DNA from: Streptomyces sp. CB03234
GTDB lineage: Bacteria; Actinomycetota; Actinomycetes; Streptomycetales; Streptomycetaceae
Direction of reading: 5' to 3'
Length of the DNA stretch: 64,000 nt
Assembly: GCF_001905885.1 (NCBI RefSeq)
Contig: NZ_LIYH01000003.1
Coordinates: 558,001 to 622,000 of the forward strand
Shown: positions 36,520 through 46,399 of the stretch, piece after piece
How the letters are laid out: each line of letters opens with the position of its first letter
Position numbering within the stretch: position 1 is the stretch's first letter
Position numbers and translations under genes: made by a program
The notes under the pieces: model-generated
Databases searched by the model: none
What the model was told of the DNA's origin: nothing
Seen by the model: only the letters and a program-made list of their open reading frames with translations

Positions 36520-37377
36520 ATGCGGGACCAGGACGAGCGGGACGAGCGGGAACCCGAGGGCCGGCGCCCGGAGGACGAGCCCAGCTCGGGTGTGGTGACG
36601 GCGTTCGGGCGCCAGCTGAAGTTGTTGCGGCTGCGGGCGGGGCTGGACCGGCACGAGTTCGGGAGGCTGGTGGGGTACGCGGCCCAGTCGGTCGCCTCGT
36701 TCGAGCAGGGGCGGCGCATTCCGCCACCGCGGTTCATCGACCGGGCGGATGAGGTGCTGGACGCGGGGGGTGTGCTGGTCGCGATGAAGGAGGAGGTTGC
36801 GCGGGCGCGTTATCCCGCGTTCTTCCGGGACGCTGCGCGGCTGGAGGCGACAGCACAGGCCCTGTGCGTGTACGCGGCACTTGCCATCCCCGGCCTCCTC
36901 CAGACGGAGGACTACGCACGGGCGGTCTTCCGGATGCAACGGCCCCTGCTCGACGATGCCGTGATCGAGCAGCGCCTGGAGTCGCGGCTGGCCCGGCAGG
37001 AGATCTTCGAGCGGCGCCCGGCACCACTTCTGAGCTTCATCATCGAGGAGGTGGTTCTGCGCAAACCGATCGGTGGCACAGCCGTGCTGCGGGGCCAGTT
37101 GGAACACGTGCTCCTGGTCGGACAGCACCGGAACGTCGAGATCCAGGTGATGCCGACGGACCGGGAGGACCACGCCGCGCTGGACGGGCCCTTCAACCTG
37201 ATCGACGCCGCGACCGGGCAGCGGATCGCCTACACCGAGGTCCAGAACGACAGTCGCCTGCACACCGAGGTGACAAAGATCCGTGAGCTGGAATCCCGCT
37301 ATGGCATCCTGCGCTCACAGGCCCTCACTCCGAGCGAGTCGCTGGCCTTCGTAGAGAAACTGCTGGGAGAGGGATGA
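36520..37377 (+). CDS. XRE family regulator with DUF5753 domain
   Basis: A 285-residue DNA-binding protein. An acidic N-terminus is followed by an XRE-type helix-turn-helix (FGRQLKLLRLRAGLDRHEFG, then YAAQSVASFEQGRRIPP) at about residues 28-75. A DUF5753 effector domain follows, marked by ALAIPGLLQTEDYARAVF near 120 and FIIEEVVLRKPIGG near 170. Proteins of this type (WhiJ-like) regulate development or antibiotic production in Streptomyces with a DUF397 partner. Here the DUF397 gene overlaps its stop by 4 bp. ATG 36520 is preferred over upstream in-frame starts, which give unrelated sequence. Confidence 0.92.
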   Translation: MRDQDERDEREPEGRRPEDEPSSGVVTAFGRQLKLLRLRAGLDRHEFGRLVGYAAQSVASFEQGRRIPPPRFIDRADEVLDAGGVLVAMKEEVARARYPAFFRDAARLEATAQALCVYAALAIPGLLQTEDYARAVFRMQRPLLDDAVIEQRLESRLARQEIFERRPAPLLSFIIEEVVLRKPIGGTAVLRGQLEHVLLVGQHRNVEIQVMPTDREDHAALDGPFNLIDAATGQRIAYTEVQNDSRLHTEVTKIRELESRYGILRSQALTPSESLAFVEKLLGEG

Positions 37378-37586
37378 GCGTGCAGCACCGCGTACCCATA
37401 GTGCCGGAATCGGCATGGTTCAAGAGCAGCTACAGCGGCGGGGGCGGCGGCGAGTGCGTCGAGGTGGCCGCCGCACCCGGCACCGTGCACGTCCGGGACT
37501 CCAAGCGGCTCGGCGGGCCCGTGGTCACCGTTGGGCGCGAGGCGTGGGCCGGGTTCGTCGGCCTGGCCTCCGGGTCGCAGGCGTAA
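37374..37586 (+). CDS. DUF397 family protein
   Basis: A 70-residue DUF397 protein with the typical core ESAWFKSSYSGGGGGECVEVA near residues 12-32, VHVRDSKRLGGPVV, and an ending on W-GFV. DUF397 proteins are small partners of XRE-DUF5753 regulators and are Streptomyces-rich. The ATG overlaps the regulator stop by 4 bp, so the pair is translated together. The five-glycine run is longer than usual but within family variation. Confidence 0.93.
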   Translation: MSVQHRVPIVPESAWFKSSYSGGGGGECVEVAAAPGTVHVRDSKRLGGPVVTVGREAWAGFVGLASGSQA

Positions 37587-37593
37587 GGAACGA

Positions 37594-37622
37594 GGCCCCG
37601 TTCGTGTGGCACGGACGGGGCC
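37594..37622. terminator. strong hairpin between convergent genes
   Basis: GGCCCCGTTCGTG pairs with CACGGACGGGGCC across a 3-base loop (13 bp with one wobble). It begins 8 bp after the DUF397 stop and ends 16 bp before the hsdR stop. Position and strength suit a bidirectional terminator. Confidence 0.75.
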
Positions 37623-37637
37623 CCGCCGGGCAGGGCC

Positions 37638-40600
37638 TCAGCCCTGGTCGTCCACGTTCGCCTCGCGGCGGATCATCCGCCACGCGGCGCGGCGTGCGCT
37701 GCGGTCCAGGCTGGACTTGAAGCTCCGGTCGGCGCCGAAGTACTGGCGGCCCATGCCGGCGATGGTGTCGATGTGGTCGGCCATCTTGTCGGCGAAGACC
37801 TTGTCGAAGACCTTGCCGAAGTTGTCCTCGTCGTTGACCAGGGCCGCGGCCTGTACCTTCGCGTCGGCCTTGGCCTCGTTGAACGGCTTGGCGAGGTCCT
37901 CCTCGGTGAATTCCGTGCCGAACTTGGCGTTGAAGTCCTCGATCAGCTTCGACAGGAGGGACTTCTCCGGCTCCTTCGCGCCGCCCTTGCCTTCGCCGAA
38001 CCCCCGCATCACCGCCGGGCCCCCGGCCGTCAGCGAGACGTCGTGCTCGCCGGTCTTCTCGACCCGCAGGTGGCTGAGGTCCACGTCACCTATGTCGACG
38101 CCTCCGTCGGCGCGGCCCCTGAGCCGGGTGAGGAGGTAGCGGCCGTACAGGTGGAGCCGTTCCAGTTCGGCGTCGCGGTAGGGGACGATCTGGGCGAGGA
38201 AGCCGTACTTGCGTACGTAGTCGTGCAGGTCGGCCCGGAAGTCCTCGGCCGTCTGGACGTCGTCCTCGTCGTCGTCGTCGTTGTCGCGCAGCGCTTCGTA
38301 CCGGGTGACGGCCGGGGAGAGGAGCCGGTACAGCTCGGCGTGCAGCTTCTCCCAGGTGGCCGGCGATCCGGCGGCCTTCTCCTTCGCCGCGAAGAAGGCG
38401 GCGGCGAACTCGTCCATCTCCGATTCCGAGATGATCGGGGCGGACATGACGCGGCTCTGCGCGGTGTAGAGGAGGTTGGGGTCCGAGGGGAGGGTCATCG
38501 CCTCCTCGAAGTACGGGCGGAAGGCCTCCTTGATGTCCTCGGCCTCGTTGGCGAAGTCGAGGACGGCGAGGTCGGCCTGCGTCTTGCGCTCGGCGGTACG
38601 GTTCAGCCGGGAGAGGGTCTGGACGGCGGAGATGCCGGTCAGCTTCTTGTTGACGTACATCGTCGTCAGCAACGGCTGGTCGAACCCGGTCTGGTACTTC
38701 TCGGCGACGACCAGGATCCTGTACTCCTGCCGGCCCTTCGCCCCGGCCTTCACGGCCTTGTCGTCGGCGCGGGTGTAGCCGAACGCCTTCGGGAGCGCGC
38801 TCTCGGCGAGCCCGCCGTTCTCCTTCGGCTCGGTGGTCTCCTCGCCGTCGATGGTGAGCGAGCCGGAGAAGGCGATCAGGACGCCCAGGTCGGGGTAGGT
38901 GGTGTCGTAGTCCCGGTCCTTGATGTAGCTCTTGATGGCCCGCGCCATCTGGACGGCGGACTGGCGGGAGCCCGTCACGACCATCGCCTTGGCGCGCCCG
39001 CCGAGCCGGCCGCGGGTGTGGCTCACGAAGTGCTCGACCACGACCTGGGCGTGCTGGGAGACGGTCGAGTCGTGGGTGAGCGCGTACCGGGCGAGGAGGG
39101 AGTTCGCCTTGGAGGCGTCGACTTCCTTCTCGTCGGGGTTCTGGTTCACCAGCTTCCAGTACGTGTTGTACGTGGCGTAGTTGCGCAGCGGGTCGAGGAT
39201 GAAGCCCTCCTCGATGGCCTGGCGCATGGAGTACGTGTGGAAGGGGCGGTAGGTGGTCCTGCCGTCGATCTGCTCGGGTGTGCCGAAGAGTTCGAGGGTC
39301 TTGGCCTTGGGGGTCGCGGTGAAGGCGAAGTAGGAGAGGTTGGCCGCCTTGGACCGGTCTTCCGCCTTCTTCATGAGCTGCTCGGTGACGGTGAGCGTGG
39401 TCGCGCCGGGGTCGTCCGAATCCGGGTCCAGACCGAGGTCGCGCAGGGCCGCGCGTACGGCGGTGGCGGCGTCGCCGGACTGGGAGGAGTGCGCCTCGTC
39501 GAGGATGATCGCGAAGGTCGTGCCCTTGATCTCGGTCGGGTGGCGCTGGATGTGGTCGAGCAGCGCCGGGAACGAGTGCAGGGTGACGGTGACAATCTTG
39601 CCGGTGTCGCGGGACAGGGCGCGGGCGAGCTGCTCGCTCTTGGCGCCGCTCTTCTCGTCGATCTTGACGACCAGGCCGTCGGTCTGCGAGAAGCCGCCGA
39701 CGGTCTCGCGGAGCTGGGCGTCCAGGTTCCGGCGGTCGGTGATGACGATGACCTTGTCGAAGACGGGTTCGCCGGGCTTGATGCGGCCGGCGGTCAGGGC
39801 CTCGGCGTCGAGGGTGCGGGGGTCGGTGTCCGCGTGCAGGTCGGAGAGGCGGTGGGCCAGCCAGCCGATGGTGTTCGACTTGCCGGAGCCGGCCGAGGCC
39901 ATGACCAGGTAGTCCTGCCCCGCGCCATGGGTGGCGGCGTGGGCGGTGAGCTTCTTGACCACGTCCCACTGGTGGAAGCGCGGGAAGATGGTGGTGCGGG
40001 TGGTGCGGGTGGTGCCGCCGGGGGCCTTCGTCTTCTCCTGGTGGACGAAACGCTGGAGGAGGTCGAGCCAGTTGTCCCGCGCCCAGACCTGCTCCCAGAG
40101 GTAGGACGTCGCGTACGTGCCGTAGGCGGGGGGAGCGGGGTTCCCGGCGCCGCCGGGGCGGCCGGGGCCTTCGGAGCCGGTGTTGAAGGGGAGGAAGCGG
40201 GTGTTCTTCCCCTTGAGCCGGGTGGCGACGAAGACGAGGTCCGGGTCGACGGCGAAGTTCGCGATGACGCGGCGGGCGAAGATCAGCTCGGTGGGGTCGC
40301 GGTCGGTGCGGTACTGCTCCTTGGCGTGCTCGACGCCCTGGCCGGTGAGCGGGTTCTTCAGCTCGGCGGTGGCGACGGGGATGCCGTTGAGGAACAGGGT
40401 GAGGTCGAGTTCGTTGCCCCAGTCGGCCTGCTTGGTGGCGTAGCGCAGTTCGCGTACGACGGTGAGGCGGTTGGCGCGGTAGCCGTCGAGGACGGAGGCG
40501 TCGACGACGAGGTTCGGCTTGAAGTGGGCGACGCGGATGCGGACACCGCGGTCCTTGACGCCGTTGCGGAGGACATGGAGCAGGCCGTCGTCGCTGATCG

Positions 40601-40832
40601 CCTTGTCCAGGCGCCGGGCGAAGCCCCGCTGGGCCTCGTTGGCGTCACCGTAGACGGTGCGCAGCTCGTGCCACTCGTCGGGCTGGGTCTCCCTGATGAA
40701 CGTGAACAGCTCGCCGGTGTCCAGGCCGAGGTCGGCCGTGTAGTCCTCGGGGCGCGCCTCCCGCCACCCCCGCTCCGTCATGGCGGCGACGATGGCGGAG
40801 CCGAACGCGGACTCGTCGTGGACGGGGCTCAT
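37638..40832 (-). CDS. hsdR: type I restriction enzyme, R subunit
   Basis: A 1064-residue HsdR. The nuclease motif is in the N-terminal domain (Asp143 in ELDLTLFLNG, ELK at 157-159). Next comes a superfamily 2 translocase: Walker A in ASAGSGKSNTIGW (about 315-319), DEAH in FAIILDEAHSSQ near 438, and a later YQTGFDQP block. It cuts unmethylated DNA after ATP-driven translocation, together with HsdM and HsdS. The gene is last in an hsdM-hsdS-hsdR operon with 4-bp overlaps, and its ATG overlaps the hsdS stop. It appears complete and uninterrupted. Confidence 0.95.
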   Translation of the reverse strand: MSPVHDESAFGSAIVAAMTERGWREARPEDYTADLGLDTGELFTFIRETQPDEWHELRTVYGDANEAQRGFARRLDKAISDDGLLHVLRNGVKDRGVRIRVAHFKPNLVVDASVLDGYRANRLTVVRELRYATKQADWGNELDLTLFLNGIPVATAELKNPLTGQGVEHAKEQYRTDRDPTELIFARRVIANFAVDPDLVFVATRLKGKNTRFLPFNTGSEGPGRPGGAGNPAPPAYGTYATSYLWEQVWARDNWLDLLQRFVHQEKTKAPGGTTRTTRTTIFPRFHQWDVVKKLTAHAATHGAGQDYLVMASAGSGKSNTIGWLAHRLSDLHADTDPRTLDAEALTAGRIKPGEPVFDKVIVITDRRNLDAQLRETVGGFSQTDGLVVKIDEKSGAKSEQLARALSRDTGKIVTVTLHSFPALLDHIQRHPTEIKGTTFAIILDEAHSSQSGDAATAVRAALRDLGLDPDSDDPGATTLTVTEQLMKKAEDRSKAANLSYFAFTATPKAKTLELFGTPEQIDGRTTYRPFHTYSMRQAIEEGFILDPLRNYATYNTYWKLVNQNPDEKEVDASKANSLLARYALTHDSTVSQHAQVVVEHFVSHTRGRLGGRAKAMVVTGSRQSAVQMARAIKSYIKDRDYDTTYPDLGVLIAFSGSLTIDGEETTEPKENGGLAESALPKAFGYTRADDKAVKAGAKGRQEYRILVVAEKYQTGFDQPLLTTMYVNKKLTGISAVQTLSRLNRTAERKTQADLAVLDFANEAEDIKEAFRPYFEEAMTLPSDPNLLYTAQSRVMSAPIISESEMDEFAAAFFAAKEKAAGSPATWEKLHAELYRLLSPAVTRYEALRDNDDDDEDDVQTAEDFRADLHDYVRKYGFLAQIVPYRDAELERLHLYGRYLLTRLRGRADGGVDIGDVDLSHLRVEKTGEHDVSLTAGGPAVMRGFGEGKGGAKEPEKSLLSKLIEDFNAKFGTEFTEEDLAKPFNEAKADAKVQAAALVNDEDNFGKVFDKVFADKMADHIDTIAGMGRQYFGADRSFKSSLDRSARRAAWRMIRREANVDDQG

Positions 40833-42094
40833 ACGGTGACTCCGTCCGTCACGTTGCGGCCGCCGGCGGTGGAGACGTCGAACCGGCCGGTTACGGCGGC
40901 GGTGATGAGGGCTTGGCGGCGCTCGGTGATCAGGTCCAGCTGCCTACGGCACCTGTCGGTCACCGCGCGGGTCGCTGAACGCGCTTCCGTGAGGATGGCG
41001 ATCGTCCTTCGTTGCCGGGCCAACGACGGCACAGGCAGCGGGATATCGCGTACGACCTCAAGGTTGATCCGTGCTCGGGTGGAGCCCCTGGCGAGGAGGG
41101 TGACTTGGTCCGCGACGGGCGGCGAGCTGAGTGCCCATGCGGCATAGTCGTGCAGCAGTCGCGTCCGGTCCAGCCGGAGGCGGAAACAGTCGGCCTTGAC
41201 CATGGCGGGCCCCATTCCCTCGGGCACGACGCACGCACGACCGAGTGGGTGGTTCTGGTCCCCCAGGCCTGCCACGATCAGATCACCGGCACGGGCGGTG
41301 TGCCGCGTGAGCTGGGCGAAGTACTCCATGGGGATGTACGCGGCATCCCGGTCACGGAACTCGGCGCGCCCCACGTTCCCGAGCCGGATGACTCGGGCTC
41401 CGTGGTCGGCATAGTGGCTGCTGGTCAGAGAACTGCCGAAGGGGCCGTCCGTGATCGCGGTGATGAATCGGCGCAGCGGCACCCAGGACGCTTCGCCACC
41501 GTCCTCGTCGACGGCAGCGGACCAGGCGCTGGAAAGCCGCTCCTCCAACAGGGCCACCTGCTTCTCACGGCTTGCCCGCAACGCATCGAGGCGGCCCGTC
41601 TCCACGTCGAGGAAGTCGGCGATGCGGCGCTGCGTACGGAGGTCGGGAGCTTCGAAGGCCATATTCGCGTAGCGTTCAGCATTGAAGTTCTGAATCGTCG
41701 ACGCAACCGATTCGGCTCGGATCTTGTGCTGAAATGCCGCGCTGCGAGCCACGTACCCGAGAAACCTGGGCTCCACGTCGGGGCGCGGACGGAACCGCAC
41801 CAGATAACCGGCGAACGTCGCCCCCGCGTCAGCTTCACCCACCAGGTACGACTGGCCCGGCGGGGTGCCGCTACGGGACAGGAGCAGGTCTCCCGGCCGC
41901 AGCGCGAATCGCCCTTCGACCGGCCCCGCCACATGAACGCCCTCCTCCGGGGGCGTCAGCGTCCCGTTGCTGATATCCGTTGTGCGCAGGAGGCGCGTAC
42001 CGGAACCGACATAGTTCTCCGCCGAGATGTTGAGTCCGTACTGACCGGCATCGACACACATGTGCTTCAGGCGGACCGGCTTCCATGGAGTCAC
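40829..42094 (-). CDS. hsdS: type I restriction enzyme, specificity subunit
   Basis: A 421-residue HsdS with two target-recognition domains. The first (about residues 1-150) and second (about 205-370) are each followed by a helical conserved region, QRRIADFLDVETGRLDALRA near 160 and RRTIAILTEARSATRAV near 375, that sets spacing and binds HsdM. The two recognition domains are unlike each other, so the target should be an asymmetric bipartite sequence, which cannot be predicted here. The start is GTG 42094, overlapping the hsdM stop by 4 bp. GC content is a little lower than in neighbours, usual for specificity genes that exchange by transfer. Confidence 0.93.
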   Translation of the reverse strand: MTPWKPVRLKHMCVDAGQYGLNISAENYVGSGTRLLRTTDISNGTLTPPEEGVHVAGPVEGRFALRPGDLLLSRSGTPPGQSYLVGEADAGATFAGYLVRFRPRPDVEPRFLGYVARSAAFQHKIRAESVASTIQNFNAERYANMAFEAPDLRTQRRIADFLDVETGRLDALRASREKQVALLEERLSSAWSAAVDEDGGEASWVPLRRFITAITDGPFGSSLTSSHYADHGARVIRLGNVGRAEFRDRDAAYIPMEYFAQLTRHTARAGDLIVAGLGDQNHPLGRACVVPEGMGPAMVKADCFRLRLDRTRLLHDYAAWALSSPPVADQVTLLARGSTRARINLEVVRDIPLPVPSLARQRRTIAILTEARSATRAVTDRCRRQLDLITERRQALITAAVTGRFDVSTAGGRNVTDGVTV

Positions 42095-44082
42095 TGCGTC
42101 ACCTCGCCCAGCAGCGCCTGGATCTCCGTCTCCAGGGTCTTCAGCTCCAGGTCGATCTCCGCCAGCGGCCGTGGCGGCTCGTACACGTAGAAGTGCCGGG
42201 TGAACGGGATCTCGTACCCGATCTTCGTCTTGCCGTGGTCGATCCAGGCGTCCGGCACGTGCGGGTGCACCTCGCGCTTCAGGTACTCCTCGACGTCCTC
42301 GCCCAGCGGCACGTTCTCGTAGTCGCGCAGTTCCCCGTCCGGTTCCGGCTCGCCCTTGATGAACTGGACCTCGCCCTCCGGGTCGCGGACGCCCACCGCG
42401 TCGCGTACGGCCTTGGCGAACGGCGCGCCCGTCGGCCACAGGAGGCCGGCGCCCACCACCGCGTCCTTGAGGGCGATCAGCGCCTCGGACTTGGTGGCCC
42501 ACGAGGAGCCGAGCAGCGTCCGTACCGCCGCCACGAAAGCGTCCGGGTCCGCCAGCTTTTGGACCGGCTTGGCCGCCGCCAGGGCCGCCAGCGTTTCGTC
42601 CGTGACCTCGAAGCGGTACTTCAGCGGGCGCTCCACCGTGATGCGCTGGTAGCCGAAGTCCTCGTTGTCGAAGACCTTGACCTTCCCGTGGAGCGGGTGT
42701 TCCGGGTCTGCCGCCGCCTCGGTGGCATCCGCGTACAGGCGCGTCAGGTCCGCGATGTGCTGCTTGCCCAGCTCCTTGCGCTTGTCGCCCAGCGACTTGC
42801 GCATCTTCTGCCACTGGTCGCGCGCGTCCAGGAGTACGACCTTGCCCTTGTGCTCCGGGGCCTTCCGGTTGGTGAGGATCCAGAAGTACGTGGAGATGCC
42901 GGTGTTGTAGAAGAGCTGGTCCGGGAGGGCGACGATCGCCTCCAGCCAGTCGTTCTCCAGGATCCAGCGGCGGATCTCCGACTCGCCCGAGCCGGCCGCG
43001 CCCGTGAACAGGGGCGAGCCGTTGAAGACGATCGCGATACGCGAGCCTCCGCCCCCGTTCACGTCCACCGGCTTCATCTTCGAGATCATGTGCTGGAGGA
43101 AGAGCAGCGAGCCGTCATTGATGCGCGGCAGGCCCGCGGCGAAGCGGCCCGCCTCGCCCAGGTGCTGGTGCTCGTACTCGACGTCCTCCTTGACCTTCTT
43201 CCACTCCACACCGAACGGCGGGTTGGCCAGGAGGTAGTCGAACTTCTCCCGCTGGTGGCCGTCGTCGGAGAAGGAGTTGCCGAAGGCGATGTTCTCCGGG
43301 TCCTGGCCCTTGATCATGAGGTCCGACCGGCAGATCGCCCAGGACTCGGGGTTGAGCTCCTGTCCGTACACCTCCACCGTGGCGTCCGGGTTCAGGGAGC
43401 GGATGTGTTCCTCGGCGGCCGACAGCATGCCGCCCGTGCCGCACGCCGGGTCCATGACCGTACGCACCACACCCGGCAGGCTGAGCGCGTCCCCGTCGGG
43501 CGCGATCAGCAGGTTGACCATCAGTCTGATGACCTCGCGGGGGGTGAAGTGCTCACCGGCCGTCTCGTTCGACTGTTCCGCGAAACGGCGGATCAGCTCC
43601 TCGAAGATGTAACCCATGTTGTGGTTGGGCACGTTGTCCGGGTGCAGGTCCAGGTCGGTGAACCTGCCGATGACCTTGTAGAGCAGGTTGGCGCCGTCGA
43701 GCTTCTTGATCTGCTGCGCGAACTCGTACTTGTCCAGGACCTCGCGGGCGTTGTCGGAGAAGGCGCCCACGTAGATCTGGAGGTTCCTGGCCGCGTTCCG
43801 CGGGTCGGCTGCGATCTTCTTCAGCGTCAGATCGCTCTTGTTGTAGAAGGAGTGCCCCGAGGCGCGGCGCAGGAAGTGGTCCGTGTCGAGGTCCTGGCCC
43901 TCGAAGCGAGCGACCGTCTCCGCGACCTTCTCGCGGGTCGGCTCCAGGACGCACTCCAGGCGGCGCAGCACCGTGAACGGCAGGATGACCTTGCCGTAGT
44001 CGGACTGCCTGTAGTCGCCGCGCAGGAGGTCGGCGACGGACCACGCGTGGTTCGCCAACTCTGTGTGCTTACTGCTGTTCAA
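42091..44082 (-). CDS. hsdM: type I restriction enzyme, methylase subunit
   Basis: A 663-residue N6-adenine methyltransferase. An N-terminal helical HsdM domain (residues 1-150) is followed by SAM motif I DPACGTGGM at 211-219 and the catalytic NPPF at 287-290; the tail (about 500-663) is longer than in classic HsdM. With HsdS it methylates the host target. The start is TTG 44082 with GGGGA six bases upstream; the sequence from Asn2 on (NSSKHTELANHAW) is as in relatives. It leads the operon, preceded by an 88-bp gap that must hold the promoter. Confidence 0.94.
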   Translation of the reverse strand: MNSSKHTELANHAWSVADLLRGDYRQSDYGKVILPFTVLRRLECVLEPTREKVAETVARFEGQDLDTDHFLRRASGHSFYNKSDLTLKKIAADPRNAARNLQIYVGAFSDNAREVLDKYEFAQQIKKLDGANLLYKVIGRFTDLDLHPDNVPNHNMGYIFEELIRRFAEQSNETAGEHFTPREVIRLMVNLLIAPDGDALSLPGVVRTVMDPACGTGGMLSAAEEHIRSLNPDATVEVYGQELNPESWAICRSDLMIKGQDPENIAFGNSFSDDGHQREKFDYLLANPPFGVEWKKVKEDVEYEHQHLGEAGRFAAGLPRINDGSLLFLQHMISKMKPVDVNGGGGSRIAIVFNGSPLFTGAAGSGESEIRRWILENDWLEAIVALPDQLFYNTGISTYFWILTNRKAPEHKGKVVLLDARDQWQKMRKSLGDKRKELGKQHIADLTRLYADATEAAADPEHPLHGKVKVFDNEDFGYQRITVERPLKYRFEVTDETLAALAAAKPVQKLADPDAFVAAVRTLLGSSWATKSEALIALKDAVVGAGLLWPTGAPFAKAVRDAVGVRDPEGEVQFIKGEPEPDGELRDYENVPLGEDVEEYLKREVHPHVPDAWIDHGKTKIGYEIPFTRHFYVYEPPRPLAEIDLELKTLETEIQALLGEVTQ

Positions 44083-44170
44083 GGGATTCCCCGGTTTCGT
44101 TCCGTACCGTTCCGCGCAGCCAGTGCGGGTGCGGACAAGTGTGGTGCATGGGTGGGAGCTCAGGTGTGTA

Positions 44171-46345
44171 TCAGGCCGAATCGGCGGCCTGGGCACCGAC
44201 GCGAGGCGGAGCGCCGCCCGGCGGCGGGAGCAGCGCGCCGCCCGTGAGGCCGCCGGCCAGGAGACCGGCCGTCTCCTCCGCGAGGTGTGCCGCCTTCCGC
44301 GCCTGGGCACGCAGGGCGCGTACGTGCCGGAACGCCTCGCCGTAGCGGCGTTGTTCGTCGAGGGCCATGAGGGGCACGCGGAGGCGCCCCGGGGCGACGT
44401 GCAGGACCGTGCTGCCGGTCGACGCGCCCGCGATGTTGTCCTCCGAGTCCACGAATCCGGCCAGGAACCAGGGGTCGAGGCGTGCGGGATCCGGGCGGAG
44501 GAGGTGGACGTGGGGGCCGAGCAGCGCGCCCGCGTCCCGTTCGTCCGCGACTCGGGCCATCGGGCCGGCGCCGCCCGCGACCGCCCGTACGAGGACATCG
44601 CCCGCGGCGACGACCGGCGCGGCCTCGGCACGCAGCTCGGCCGGGTCGCCCGACGGGGCCGTGCCCCTCGCGATGTCGGCACCCGTGAGGACCGGGGGGA
44701 GGGTGGAGGACGGGGCTTCGGTACGCGGGGCCTTCGGGTCCGGCACCGTACGCAGCAGGGTCAGGGCGCCGCCTCGCGCGAGGTCGGACGCGGTCGCCGT
44801 CCGCCACTCCCGGGCCGAGGCTCCCGCCGCGCTCCAGCCGGGCCCTCCCGCTGCCCGGGCGAGGGACTCGGCGGCTTCGGTCAGCTCCCGGCGCCCGGTG
44901 TCCGCCCGTGCGGCCAGTTCGGCCGGGTCGACGTCCGTGCGCGAGAGGCGGACCCTGCGGGCGGGGGTCAGGTCGACGAGGTCGTCGAGGAGGTCGACGA
45001 CGGGCACCGCGCGTGCCGTGCCGGGTTCGCCGGTGAACGTGTCCGGGGCGGTGGTGAAGGCTTCCCAGTGGGTGAGCGTCCGCGCTGTCAGTCCGGGCCA
45101 GTTCAGGGGGGTACGGGTGGAGCCCGTGCGCGTCGTGGCCGGCCGGTCGGCCTCGCCGTTCCCGGTCGCTCCCGCGCCGGCGGTGTCGATGAACAGGACG
45201 GACTTCCGTTCCGCGCCGCCCGGCTCGGGTCGTCGCAGTACCCAGATCTGCAGCCCCACATGGAGCGGCGGCGCCGCCCCGGGCGGCAGGGCCACCACCG
45301 CGCGCACGGCGCCGCTGCGCACCAGCTCCGCCCTCACCCTGCGCCCGGAGGCACGGGAAGCGGTGGCGGGCGGGAGGACCAGCACGGCCCAGCCGCCCGG
45401 GGTGAGATGGGCGAGCGCATGCTGGACCCAGGCCAGTTCCGACTCGGCGCGCGGGGGGACGCCGTACGCCCATCGAGGGTCGTAGGCCAGCTCGTCGTGG
45501 CCCCAGTCGCGGTCGCCGTAGGGCGGATTGCACAGCACCGCGTCGACGGTGAGAGCGGGGAACGCGTCGGCGCGGAGGCTGTCGCCGCTCCGGACGGTGA
45601 TCTCCGCTTCGGGCGCGGACAGCAGCAGGCCGACCGCGCTGCGCTGGGCCTGTACGGGCAGGACGTCCTGGCCGTGGAGCCCGGTCGCTCCGTGCCGGGC
45701 GGCGGCCGCGAGCAGGGTGCCGCTTCCGCACGCCGGGTCCAGGACCTCCTCGACGGTACGGGGCAGCAGTGCGGCGACCAGATCCGCCAGCGGGGCGGGC
45801 GTCCGGTAGGCGCCGCTCGCGGCACAGTCCTCCAGTGCCCGTTCCGCGAGTACGCCGAGCGCGGCCTGGCCTCCTTCGTCCCGTACGCACCGCAGCAGGG
45901 CGCGCAGGGCCGTACCGTCCGTGGGCGCGAAGCGGACGGCCTCCGCGCCCGGGACCGTGCCGGCGAGGGCTGCCGTCTCCGCCTGTGCGCGGGCCGCGAG
46001 GTCGGCGTCCGGGAGCTCCGTGAGTGCGGTCAGGTCGTCGGGGGTGCGGTGGGAGGCGGCGAGGACCATCGGGAGCAGCCCGGTTCCACCGGCCGCGCCG
46101 GCCTGTGCGTGCAGGCGCAGGGCCGTGCGGAACGCTTCCCGGGGGTTCGCGGTCGCCGTGTGCCCCCGGGAGGCCAGCCATGCCTGTACCGCCTCCAGGT
46201 CGTACAGCGGGCTGCTCTCGGTGCCGCCGGAGGGGGAGGGGAAGTCGTCGTGCCGCCGACGCCAGTTGCTGACGGTGGCGCGTGTGACCCCGGCGATGCG
46301 TGAGATCTCGGCGGCCGTCACATGGGCGACGGAGGGCTGCGGCAT
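44171..46345 (-). CDS. N6-adenine DNA methylase with N-terminal helix-turn-helix
   Basis: A 724-residue protein. Residues about 6-70 contain a MerR/Xis-like helix-turn-helix (TAAEISRIAGVTRATVSNWR), then an HsdM-like SAM domain with DPACGSGTLLAAA near 240 and NPPYGDRDWG near 290. A C-terminal part (about 550-700) resembles a half of an HsdS recognition domain (WFLAGFVDSEDNIAG, RVPLMALDEQRRYGEAF). It may thus combine methylation and sequence recognition in one chain. No cognate nuclease is adjacent except the separate type I system, whose hsdM lies 88 bp downstream. I prefer ATG 46345; GTG 46435 would overlap the TioE-type stop by 4 bp but adds 30 residues without obvious fold. Confidence 0.8.
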   Translation of the reverse strand: MPQPSVAHVTAAEISRIAGVTRATVSNWRRRHDDFPSPSGGTESSPLYDLEAVQAWLASRGHTATANPREAFRTALRLHAQAGAAGGTGLLPMVLAASHRTPDDLTALTELPDADLAARAQAETAALAGTVPGAEAVRFAPTDGTALRALLRCVRDEGGQAALGVLAERALEDCAASGAYRTPAPLADLVAALLPRTVEEVLDPACGSGTLLAAAARHGATGLHGQDVLPVQAQRSAVGLLLSAPEAEITVRSGDSLRADAFPALTVDAVLCNPPYGDRDWGHDELAYDPRWAYGVPPRAESELAWVQHALAHLTPGGWAVLVLPPATASRASGRRVRAELVRSGAVRAVVALPPGAAPPLHVGLQIWVLRRPEPGGAERKSVLFIDTAGAGATGNGEADRPATTRTGSTRTPLNWPGLTARTLTHWEAFTTAPDTFTGEPGTARAVPVVDLLDDLVDLTPARRVRLSRTDVDPAELAARADTGRRELTEAAESLARAAGGPGWSAAGASAREWRTATASDLARGGALTLLRTVPDPKAPRTEAPSSTLPPVLTGADIARGTAPSGDPAELRAEAAPVVAAGDVLVRAVAGGAGPMARVADERDAGALLGPHVHLLRPDPARLDPWFLAGFVDSEDNIAGASTGSTVLHVAPGRLRVPLMALDEQRRYGEAFRHVRALRAQARKAAHLAEETAGLLAGGLTGGALLPPPGGAPPRVGAQAADSA

Positions 46346-46399
46346 GGCGGGGGTACGGGCCTCTCGGTAAGCGGCGAACTGTTCACACCATAGGGCGGT

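Noticed and set aside
37773..41147. Very long open frame on the plus strand opposite hsdR
   Set aside because: GC-rich codon bias leaves antisense frames open. The translation is Val/Gly/Leu-rich without any domain, while the minus strand encodes a complete HsdR.
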